This document shows positions 33,480 through 43,300 of a DNA stretch of 64,000 bases, piece after piece. Position 1 is the first letter of the stretch. Each line of letters opens with the position of its first letter. The position numbers were made by a program, and so were the translations under genes. The stretch comes from Atriophallophorus winterbourni (lineage: Eukaryota > Platyhelminthes > Trematoda > Plagiorchiida > Microphallidae), in contig JACCGJ010001450.1 in NCBI GenBank assembly GCA_013407085.1, positions 1 through 64,000 on the forward strand, in the 5' to 3' direction. The notes under the pieces are model-generated. The model ran no database searches, was not told the DNA's origin, and worked only from the letters and a program-made list of their open reading frames with translations.

Positions 33480-33700
33480 TTACAGTAATGTAGCAAGGTT
33501 GCTACTGACTGAAAAAGTGGATTAATCACTCCGATAGAAAAAGGAGAGAACCGATCCGATGTGTAAAACTACAGACCAATCATGTTGTTGCCAGTGGTCT
33601 CTAAAGTTCTCGAACGATTTGTAGCTGACGAACATATCAAACATTTGGGATAAAAAAGCTTCTTTCCATCGCATCATTCTTGAGCCCTATATTTGATATA
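33480..33700 (+). mobile_element. LINE RT fragment
   Basis: The plus strand reads KSGLITPIEKGENRSDV, a stop, then NYRPIMLLPVVSKVLERFV, the first RT blocks of CR1/jockey-type elements. Confidence 0.7.
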
Positions 33701-34138
33701 CTCTACTCGTTATGTACAATTATTTTTAATAATTTCTTTCAGACTATAATCCTGTGGTGTTGTAAGGTGTTCGCTTTTTAACCATAAATACTTTGCAAGA
33801 ACGAGTTATTATCGATCGCTAAAAATAAACGAACCGCGTTTAACAGAAAGCTACATCGGATAGTTGAAACAAACATTAGGGTTTCGGTCGCATTGAAATC
33901 GAAATGCAAGCTGTGTTTAACCATCGCGTAAAATCGGAACAATTTCACTGGTGGAAATATTATTGGTCCACTCCAAAAAGAACTTTTAGGTGAGCTGAAA
34001 ATTGTAGAAAAAATCACATGATTTAGAGCAAACTATGCCGGTCAATAATCCGAGATGGTTTATTTGTAATGCGGATGGACTGATCACGGAAGCGTAAATT
34101 GAGTACATTTGGCTTCAGGTAACCGAAACGAGAGAAAC

Positions 34139-35164
34139 ATGTCGCTCTCTGGAATGCCATTTTCGTTGATGGACAATTTAGACAATCAAAATGATTGCGA
34201 TCACCTGAGTTTGTTCAATCGTCGTCAGATTCATTACACTGGATTCGGTGCAGTCATCAATGCTTTTGATCGAATCCATGGGATGGACGTTGTGGTGAAG
34301 CGAATAGAGCATGCGCTATGGCCTCGTTCATCGAGAATGAAGCAAAAACTACTTCAGCCAATCCGTACCATTTTGCACGAAAGAGCAAATAAACTGAATG
34401 GCATACATCATCCAAATCTTGTGCCTTACCTTGGAGTTAATGAAATTCCAGGTGAACTTCGAATCATTACGCAGAAATGTCAAGGCGGAAATATGTTCAA
34501 CTGGGTTTTCTACAAAAACGTCCTCACATTGAACGAAGCCTACTGTGTGATTCGAAACTTGACTGAAGGGATACTGTATTTACAATCCAAAAATTTATCA
34601 ATCGGGCATTTGTCCCCAGTTCATGTTTTGTTTAAGAACAAAAGCGCAGATTCCGTAAAACTATTACCGGACTGGAGCGTGCAAAATTTCACTCTTGGAC
34701 TGACGAAAAACATATTCCCCGTACAAGATTGTGAATCACCCGAATTCTTAGAAGGATTGATTGAACATCTACGAATGCAACCTGGTGAAATGTACCTATT
34801 CCCGTCAACATCATCTTCCATGCTATGGAACTTTGGTTGTGTTGTCCATACACTCTTGGTCGGTAAACCTCCATACATCGCAGATTCTCCGTATGATTTA
34901 TTGGAACAGATTGCGCAAAAATCCGATAAATTGGAGCACCCGTTTTTCCGACGTACTGATCAAAATATCGTCATCTTCTTGCTAAACTTATTGACTCGTG
35001 AACCGTCCAAACGCAGCCTGGCGAGCGATTTGATCCAGAGTGCAGACACCTACGTAGGTGACATAAATTTGAAGGCCCTGTTTGAATATGACATGTTAAG
35101 TACTTGGATGCGCTATAAAAACAGAGGATGCCAACTTTTTGAATCTATTTTTGGGGACGAATGA
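34139..35164 (+). CDS. pseudokinase 1, intronless, paralogue of 37694-38779
   Basis: Open frame of 341 aa from the first ATG (the frame stays open 30 bases upstream without an ATG). Protein-kinase fold, probably catalytically dead. The glycine loop is degenerate (YTGFGAVINAF), VVVK keeps the beta-3 Lys (Lys54), HRD is replaced by IGH, the catalytic loop reads LSPVHVLF, DFG is replaced by DWS, and APE by SPE. The F-helix region (MLWNFGCVVHTLLVGKPPY) and the C-lobe are well kept. The C-terminus EYDMLSTWMRYKNRGCQLFE (plus SIF) matches the paralogue. With no stops or frameshifts it looks maintained, perhaps as a scaffold or allosteric partner; function unknown. Confidence 0.85.
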   Translation: MSLSGMPFSLMDNLDNQNDCDHLSLFNRRQIHYTGFGAVINAFDRIHGMDVVVKRIEHALWPRSSRMKQKLLQPIRTILHERANKLNGIHHPNLVPYLGVNEIPGELRIITQKCQGGNMFNWVFYKNVLTLNEAYCVIRNLTEGILYLQSKNLSIGHLSPVHVLFKNKSADSVKLLPDWSVQNFTLGLTKNIFPVQDCESPEFLEGLIEHLRMQPGEMYLFPSTSSSMLWNFGCVVHTLLVGKPPYIADSPYDLLEQIAQKSDKLEHPFFRRTDQNIVIFLLNLLTREPSKRSLASDLIQSADTYVGDINLKALFEYDMLSTWMRYKNRGCQLFESIFGDE

Positions 35165-35864
35165 TACATTTTTAAAATCAGCAGCACAATTTTCATGGAA
35201 AGTCGTATTTTGTTAAACTAACATTAATCAAGTTTGAAAATTATTCATTTTGTATACTCTTTTTGATTGCGAGTGATCGTTATGATATTGAGGAATGTAC
35301 CGAAGTCTGTTCTGCCAGGTAAATTATAATGGGCTCGAAGGAAAAGCGGTAGAGAGTCCCGTGATAAATCTTGTCATGTGAAGAATTAACCTCGATTAAT
35401 TATAAACCATCCACTAGGAGACAACATATGCGAACTAAAATAGATATCTCTTGCAGTTAACCTGCGTACTGGTTCTGATAGGTATTTCCCAGCAGCGCTA
35501 TTTAGGAGCAAACAGAAAGGGTGATTCTACAAACGCTTGATGAGCTTATAGTCATCGAAACAGATCGTAGTCCAGAACGATCTCGAACTGCGTTCTCTGC
35601 AGCGTCAGTGGTTGTGATTAGTATGTAAAATCCGCGGCATTTAATACGTGAAAACTAGCGGATGCCGAACAAGTAGGTTTTCGACATCCACCCATGGTTT
35701 CCAGGACAGCGAATATGTGGTTCTAGGTCACGTTGACGTGAATAGTTGTCAAAAAGGAACACTGAATTGAAAAGTATGGAAACTTCAAAATGACGGATAT
35801 AGGAGAAAGTAATGATTTTGTAGCGCATGGTCATGATAATGACTGTCACCCTAGCGTCGATACA
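35165..35864. other. intergenic, nothing recognised
   Basis: 3' flank of pseudokinase 1. No repeat family member was seen. Confidence 0.4.
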
Positions 35865-35908
35865 CTGTAAAGCTATATGCTTTTTAGACCATTGAAATTG
35901 AATTGAAA
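35865..35908 (+). repeat. CR1-like LINE 3' terminus
   Basis: TATATGCTTTTTAGACCATT followed by GAAATTGAATTGAAAC, as at about 24305-24345. Confidence 0.65.
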
Positions 35909-35934
35909 CAGATTACAGGATATTGGCTGAATTA

Positions 35935-36460
35935 GAGCTGTTTCAAGACTAGTTAAATCAACGGCTTTCTTAATGTCATAATACACTCAATGGAAACTCG
36001 AATGTTTAATTCCAGATTCATTTGTCGATTTTCAATCATGAGTGACTTCAATTTAACGAATCTGCAAAGCAGTACCACTCATACAGAACACTTTCTTGTA
36101 CGCATCTTCAATGAGTTACCGAACGATATACCTCTTTATAACCACATTACATGTAGTACACGATAACGCGGAACCGATGTACGTTCAATACTAAATCTGG
36201 AGTTGACGAACGACTAATACGACATTGATAACGTTACCTACGATAGTCCGCTAAGACTAAGTGATCCCGTCGTTGTCCAGTCCGCCTAACTGTTTCAGCA
36301 GAAAATATCAGTGCGATCTGTACCAACACACAGCAATCCAGCGAGACACGGTTTGAGCTAGAGGATACCATGTGGTGTAATTTGCGCCTAGAATTGGGAG
36401 AAAGCTGCATTCTTGGTGTAATTTACCGCTCACCCACCTCATAATTGATACCAAAATATT
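35935..36460 (+). mobile_element. CR1-like endonuclease pieces, order scrambled
   Basis: SDFNLTNLQ, TEHFLVRIFNELPND and PLYNHIT (about 36040-36160) are the second half of the endonuclease. ESCILGVIYRSPTS (about 36400-36440), normally upstream, comes after them. Confidence 0.6.
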
Positions 36461-36504
36461 AACGAAACGTTGCTCAGAAATATGAGCGGATCTACCCAAA
36501 TACT

Positions 36505-36797
36505 CATAAGTATTAAAGCTCTTGGTATTGACCCTACGAGTTGGGAAGAAATTGATCTTGACCGCTCAAATTGGATGCACTATGCAAAACGTCTTCTGAT
36601 AGCTAATAAAAAACAGATACTGCTCTCGGCTGCTAATCGTCGATCACACCGTCACCGTGCAACTGACATCTTTCTTCCAAGTATTGCCTACCGCAGCAAG
36701 CGTTGTGGGAGAGATTGTATCACCCGGATTTTTTAGTGGAGCATGAAAACCTCATGCACCTATTATGTATATCCATGTTCGACATCGGTCGCAGGCC
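36505..36797 (+). mobile_element. LINE-C C-terminal fragment
   Basis: The plus strand reads IKALGIDPTSWEEIDLDRSN and ends SKRCGRDCITRIF, followed by the GACATCGGTCGCAGGCCAA 3' end and AAC-rich sequence. Confidence 0.8.
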
Positions 36798-36819
36798 AAT
36801 AACAAAAACCAAGCCACGT

Positions 36820-37063
36820 GGCCAATGAATGTATGAAAGCACAAGCCTGATCCACGCAAAGTGCCCCACAGACAGAGACTGTGCGAAGATACTGTCAGGT
36901 TGCCCGGGCCTAGACAGATATGAGAAAGGAAACGGAAAATAGAGGTGATAGTGAGACTCCAGCGTGTTTCAGCATGCATCTCACTACCGGTGGCCAATCA
37001 ATTTACAACGGTGTTAGCCGCACAGCACAGAAGTACTGCACGATTTCACATCTGCGGCCAATG
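36820..37063 (-). repeat. S1 repeat with possible 8-bp duplication
   Basis: Nearly full S1 (36830-37055) flanked by GGCCAATG at 36820-36827 and 37056-37063. The duplication is short, so it is less certain than others. Confidence 0.8.
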
Positions 37064-37693
37064 GGGTAGGTGCTTACCTTCAGTCTCTTCAACACGAAAC
37101 GGTATAGGCGACGACTTCACCTCAATGTAGGGTACCCGGCTCTCATAGTTATTTTCCAAACTATTGTTGGGTACCATGGATAAGCTCATTTCTCAAAATG
37201 CTCAGCCCATGTGATTCCAATCTGGGCTGCCAGACTGAACGTTTAACGTCACATCTGCTGTACAAATAAGAAAATATTGTCATGAGCAACGATAACAATC
37301 AGGATTAGCACACAGAGGGAATTAAATCGACCTGGTGACGATTGACCACCACATGATGACAACGATCCTATTCTTGCAAAGGAAGGTGGACTCCAGACTG
37401 TGTTTACCTCTACGAATGAAGCACATCCAGAGTGGAATGAGACGTTTAAAGCTCCGATACATGCAAACTGGAATCGACTGCCAAGAATGAGTAGAGGAGC
37501 ATTATCAGCAAGACAGCTTCCCTATGGCTTCCAACCTCATGCGTCATAGCACTAACGGATCGTTTAAGGGAAATAAAATATATCCCCAGCTGGAACGAAC
37601 ACGAAAAAAGGCAATTTGGTAAAAAACTAAACAAAGTAATATTTACAAAACTAAAGTCACAAAAAATAATAGCTTGGCGTCAAATTAGAAAAA
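37064..37693. other. intergenic, possible decayed copy of repeat D
   Basis: About 37370-37560 has scattered similarity to the duplicated segment at 46.2 and 48.2 kb (GAGTAGAGGAGCATTATCAGCA and following). No gene was seen. Confidence 0.35.
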
Positions 37694-38779
37694 TTAAACG
37701 ACTGAATTGCAAGCAAAAATACTTTCAAACATTTGACGCCCTCTGGACCGATAGCGCTTGCATGTACGCAATAAATCATATTCGATAATAGAAAGCAAAT
37801 TTCGACGATCTGTCCGGACCTGTTCATCGTCGAACCAGTGACCTTCGAAACTTTGTCCAGCGGAAGGCCTGGCTTCGGGATTCAACTCCATCCAACGACA
37901 AAGCTGATTGCACAGATTAAGGCTGAGCGTTTTAAACATTGGATGGCGAAGTTGACCGGCATTCTGGTCCAGCATATTTATCATTTCCTCGAGAGAATCT
38001 GAAGAGAATGGTGGTAGTCCAGTCAGGGCTATATGCATTATACAAGCCACGCTCCACATATCCATCGGCTTGGACAATTCAATTTGACTGGTCTCCTCAA
38101 TACCATCTGCCACTGAGTGTTCGGTGTTTTTAACAGTGAACTGCAACCCTTTGATTTGCTTCAAACACTCTGGAGCCCAGCAATCAACGACCGGTAATGC
38201 CAAGCAAGTGAGATGCAAAAGCTCATTGCGAACGCTCAAATCCGGCATAATTGAGACCGACTGAGGGGACATGGAATGGAACAGGATGTGAGTTGGAGAA
38301 AGAAATCCATGAATGAAATTCTCTGAGTGCAAGTAACGAATCGCCTCCAATAGGTACTGAAATACCAACGATATATCCCGCACACGAAGTTGTGATTGTT
38401 GTAGCATCCAATTGAATAAATCTCCGAACATGCACATCTCTGTTACAATGGTCACTTTGGTCGGTTCCACAACAAAATCGATCAACTTTAGCACGGAAAT
38501 ATGAGACAAGGCACGAATTTTCGCAGATTGAGCACGGAGCTTCCGGTTGAATCTTCTTTGTAATCGGATAATAGGGAAAGGTGAGTTGCGAAAATACTTA
38601 TAATCAATCTTTTTTAACGCTACCGCAGTCCCCGTTGTTAAATCTCGCGCTGCTGTCACGGAACTAAATCCATTGTAGTACAATTCGCGGTAGATCAATA
38701 ACTTATTTTGATCGAACGTCGGAGCGGTTAAGACTAGTGTGGCAGGATTCTCAGCTTGTTCGGTGGTTTCCGCTAGCAT
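37694..38779 (-). CDS. pseudokinase 2, intronless, paralogue of 34139-35164
   Basis: Open frame of 361 aa from ATG at 38779. Kinase fold without key residues: loop YYNGFSSVTAA lacks the glycine pattern, VALK keeps Lys56, the alpha-C Glu appears to be Gln, HRD is HGF (157-159), the catalytic loop is LSPTHILF (160-167), DFG is DLS (180-182), while WAPE (201-204) is kept. C-lobe helices MDMWSVACIMHIALTGLPPF are normal. C-terminus EYDLLRTCKRYRSRGRQMFE (plus SIF) matches pseudokinase 1. The long segment between the Lys and helix C resembles that of the active kinase at 30906-31985, suggesting common ancestry. Function unknown. Confidence 0.85.
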   Translation of the reverse strand: MLAETTEQAENPATLVLTAPTFDQNKLLIYRELYYNGFSSVTAARDLTTGTAVALKKIDYKYFRNSPFPIIRLQRRFNRKLRAQSAKIRALSHISVLKLIDFVVEPTKVTIVTEMCMFGDLFNWMLQQSQLRVRDISLVFQYLLEAIRYLHSENFIHGFLSPTHILFHSMSPQSVSIMPDLSVRNELLHLTCLALPVVDCWAPECLKQIKGLQFTVKNTEHSVADGIEETSQIELSKPMDMWSVACIMHIALTGLPPFSSDSLEEMINMLDQNAGQLRHPMFKTLSLNLCNQLCRWMELNPEARPSAGQSFEGHWFDDEQVRTDRRNLLSIIEYDLLRTCKRYRSRGRQMFESIFACNSVV

Positions 38780-39982
38780 TGATTGAATAGACTTAAGGCG
38801 AAACGCACGTTAAAATTTTGCCTACATACAGCAGTTCAGCGGTGCGAATTTGACCTTGTGACGTGCGATCAATCGATACTAAAGTACAAAACGGAGGTAA
38901 TCGGGTCACGTGACCTTAGCTAACAAATAAGGCGATAAAATCATCCAGGACATCTCGGGACTGAGTATCATGTGGTGAGCGAAACAAAATCAATTATCCT
39001 GATAACTATACAGATGATAAATGAGGGAATACGGCTAGTTTTTTCATGTTGACGTCGTAGCAGGCCAATTTTCACGGAGTGTGCATTTAAAGTGTTCCAC
39101 TTTATTTTCTATCGCTCTCTCTCTCAAGGAACCCAATCGTAATGCCAAGAATCGTGGAAATTAAACATCGAGGAACTGGCTGTGGAGTAATGGTAAGGCG
39201 ATATGCCACTCATCGAACATGCTGCGTGCCGCAGCCTCACCACAACCTGCAGCTTCGTGTTTCACTGTTACCCATAAGACAGAAAAAACGAATCAAAATT
39301 ATCAGCAAAAAGGTTTAAACCGCAGCAATAGAGGAGATGCTCTTTATCACAAGGTTCAATTGAAATACCGTGAAAAGTTGCAACATACACGAAAAAGTGA
39401 AGATTAGAAGAACGATGAAATCGCTGGACAAAAACTGGGTAGTTAAATGGCAATTAGATTCAGTGAAACAATCATACAAGCTTTAATGAAATGCAGATGC
39501 GTACGATGTTTTCATGTGCAGGTAACACTTGGCAATATTGATAACCACGGTGTAATGGGATGCAAACCGGAACATGCTGTGACCTAACTACAACATCCGT
39601 AACTTTCACACTACGTTGGGGGGTACTTTGACATTACAAGTATTTGATTACAATGGGTAGGACCTTGCATTATTCTGGAACTGTGACATCATGTGTAACC
39701 TTTCAAGGGTTCGGCATGGATGATCAGTCTAATGACCCTCAAACCGTAGTCGCCTGTATGTAACACACAACTCGAATAATAGAATACAACCCAGCGAATA
39801 AAAGCCAAAAGACAATCATTCCAGAGATTATATATTTATCTGACATTTGGACGGAGCGAGGATTAATAAAAATTAAGAGGATAAAAAGTCAAATACCTAT
39901 TCCAATATGTGTGCACATAGAATACAGGAAAACAACATGAATTCCAAAAAATGCAGGTGTTTCAGTTCTAAGAGTTTGTCGT
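38780..39982. other. intergenic between pseudokinase 2 and CDC6 3' end
   Basis: A 58-codon frame starts at 39141 (MPRIVEIKHRG) but has no recognisable relative. Otherwise nothing supported. Confidence 0.35.
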
Positions 39983-40393
39983 TCAGTTGGGCACCACCAA
40001 ACGGAGCATCTGTGAGAACATGTCATCTGTGAACAGCTGTTCGACCGATTTGTTATCCAATCTGAGCCGAATCGTTTGGAAACGCGCTGGGGTCCCGAAT
40101 TTATTTGCACCTTTCGGGTTGCCGTACTGCACGTAGCCCCGGGAATCTAGCAGACCGCAAACAGAAATCAACTCCGATTCTTCGAGCGAGATAAGTTGGC
40201 GAACCGAACAGATGAATGAATAAGTCGACGAGAGTTTACTGAAAGGAATTTCGCGTAGTCCGTGTTGTTTTCTTAGATGATATGCGCTGAGGATGACCAA
40301 CTTATGATGGAGAGGTAGGTCGTTGGAGGAACCTAGAGCCGGTTTTTGGGAGTTAGCCGATTGCGACACGGGAGTTGAGGGGATATTTGACGC
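39983..40393 (-). CDS. CDC6: CDC6 exon 4 (winged helix)
   Basis: Acceptor TTATCTCAG, then ASNIPSTPVS and the winged-helix domain LPLHHKLVILSAYHLRKQHG, LISLEESELISVCGLLDSRG, FQTIRLRLDNKSVEQLF, ending VVPN and a stop. The open frame continues 7 codons into the intron from an internal Met, which is not the start. Confidence 0.92.
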   Translation of the reverse strand, partial: ASNIPSTPVSQSANSQKPALGSSNDLPLHHKLVILSAYHLRKQHGLREIPFSKLSSTYSFICSVRQLISLEESELISVCGLLDSRGYVQYGNPKGANKFGTPARFQTIRLRLDNKSVEQLFTDDMFSQMLRLVVPN

Positions 40394-43300
40394 CTGAGAT
40401 AAAAAAAGACGCATAAGTTACTGAAATATGACGAGTAGCAAAAAATAAAATATTTATATGTGTAAGCAGAGAGTCAACGAAGAAGAAGTATTAATTTAAC
40501 CATACACATTTTTAATACGAATAACAACTATGGGAGAAACGTTAAAGTTTAATGGGAAAATTTGAGACTGCCATCCACATTCAAATCCAAAACAGCTTCG
40601 GTTTCATCTACAGCGGAATCAAGCGTTGTGATGTTAGTTGATGAAATACCAGGCTACATGTTTGTTAAAATCCTCGCGTATAAGTTTTCTTTCACATTTT
40701 TCTGACCGGCGCAGCGAATTCCCCATTTTTCAAAATAAAATTATAAAGAAACATGCTAAAAAGTATCAAAAACAAAAGGGTTATAAGCAAAGTTATACTT
40801 GAATGCCACCGTTACAATGAACCACGATGTTCAAACACAGAATCACAAAGTGATTGCACATCCGTGCAAGTACGAGTAAACGGCTTCATATCGATTGCTG
40901 TTAGCACTCACTTCAAACGGAGTAGACAAAAAATGAGCCAGGATGGAAAAGATGATATGTGATCAGGACGCGTCATTACCATATCGCTTTATGGACCCTT
41001 TTGCTTATTTTGACCTTGATTTACTGCGCACAATTTGTCGTAATCTCAATCGCGTGGGACGTTCGGACATTTGAACTTAGCTTTGATTTTGACTCGTGTA
41101 CGTAACTTGGTACGTACTCGATTTTGTTTTGACATTGACCCGGATTTTAACCCGGTTGACCCAAATAATTGAGGTATGTTTTTACTATATTTGATTACCC
41201 GAATACAGTACGGCATTTGTTGACAAATCCTCGTTCGGTTCTGATTTACCTGGGGATTTTGCGCGTCAATCAACTTGGGACGTTTCCTTGATTGTCAATT
41301 ACGATCAAAACATACATACATACATACAATGTTGTTGCTGTTGGCCTACTTCGGTCGATGTCGACCATGGATGTACATCACAATCGCATGTTTTTCACGT
41401 TCCACAGCTTTTAGAATGACTAAGCAGACCGATTCGAGAGGAACAATGTCTACCACAGCGCTCGCAGCGGTAGGCAGTACTCGGTCGATCGGTGTCAGTT
41501 GCACGCCGGCGGCGTGATCTGCGTTCAGCAGCCAAGAGCTGTATCTGCTCCTCCCCAGCTTGCAGACGACGCTGTACACAATGCCTCAAATGTGTGCGGT
41601 CAAGAGCAAATTCTTCTCAACTCATACGATCAATTCCGAAAGCTTTCATATCTATTTTGCAAACGTCATTGTACCAAATGGTCGACTTGCTAATTTCAAC
41701 TCACAATAGAGTTGATCTTTCCGAATACGACCATTTTCCATTCTGTAGACGTGACAAAGCCATCGCAGGTAGCGCTGTCCTAGTAGGGTAAACATGCTCA
41801 GTAGACCAACATTTGAAAGCACTTCGACATTAGTCACTTTGACCATCCACGATATTTTAAAGATAAGACGGATGCTATGTAGCACTCAGCTTCGGTTCGT
41901 GTCTTGTGTGGATGATCCAGGTTTCACCGCCGGAGTATTCTTTATCAGCTAAAACTTGTAGCCGGATCTGTAAGACTTTATCAAACAATTTGTCTACAAC
42001 ATTCAGAAGGGAGATGTCTCTGTAATTGTTGCAATCGCCTCTATCACTCTTATTCTAAAATAGCGTAATGATCTTCGTATCTCGCATCTCTTGTGGCACA
42101 CACTCCTCATGCCAGCACTGAAGAAGCATATGGTGAAGAGGCTGTAATAATGCTGCTCTACAGCATTTGATGAGCTCAGGTGGAATTCCGTCGTCACCAG
42201 GGGCATTCCCATTCGCCAAGCGGTCGATTGCCCTATTGAGCTCATCAAGAGTAAGGGGAGTATCTAGATGTTCAATGGTTGGCAACCGCTCAACATTTTC
42301 AAGTGCATGCGGTAAAACCATACTGTCCCTAGAGTATAGAGAGGAGAAGTGCTCTACCCATCTTTCCATCTGTTGAGTTTTGTCGACAATCGGGTTACCA
42401 GATACAGACTTAATGGGAGCCGTTTTAATTTTGTTTGGACCATACATAAATGTTGCATGAAAACACAGTTTTGATTCAGACAAATTACCACGGTCATAGA
42501 CTGCACGTGGGCTAAGATAATGCCAGGTTGCCCAGGCCTAGATAGATATGAGAAAGGAAAATAGCAATATAAATGGTAGTGAGACTCCAGCGTGTTTCAA
42601 CATGCAGGTCACTACCGGTGGCACATCAATTTATCGTGGTGTTCGGTACACAGCACAGATGCATTACACAATTGCACTCCAAGGCTTTAGTATCAGGAAG
42701 TGAGTGATCACAGACAAATGCGGGGCCTTTAAATCGGCTGTGCATAACATTAATTTCTCAACACATTTTCCCGCTTTTTTCGTTAAATGTTAACGCTATC
42801 TGTGGGCCAAATGCATCATTTTTTCATATCAATTTTGGACGAATTACGAGATGCCGGGAATTGTTGTGAAACTTTAGGTTACGGCATTCGCTGATAATCT
42901 GGATCATATTTAGAAATAATCAATCAAGACGGATAAGAAACATCGTTCAGTCGACAAATTGTAACTCGATGTCGTCTGTTCGTCAATTTTTTTTATATTT
43001 TTTGGTGAAATTATTGTAACTGCTGAAAATTCGTTAATTCGAATAAAACCAATTTCTTCTTCTTCTTCAAACCTAACAAGCGAACGAAATAGAAATCGAA
43101 CACATTTGCGTACAAACTTACTTGAGACTCTTTCAGCGCCATACTAATGTGCCTCAACGACGGTTGCACAAGCGGGCTGGAAGCAGGTTGAGAATTCAGC
43201 GGTGGGGGCTGTGTTTGCGATTCTTTTAATGCGAGATCAATAGCCCTGTGACAAACACCGAGTGCAGTTCTAACATCTCCGGTGGAAGCGGATACCTGAA

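Noticed and set aside
34109..34138. Start of pseudokinase 1 at 34109
   Set aside because: That codon is TTG. The first ATG in frame is at 34139, so the shorter start is used.
39141..39317. 58-codon frame starting MPRIVEIK as a small ribosomal-type protein
   Set aside because: Only the first residues look familiar; there is no domain match and no supporting context.
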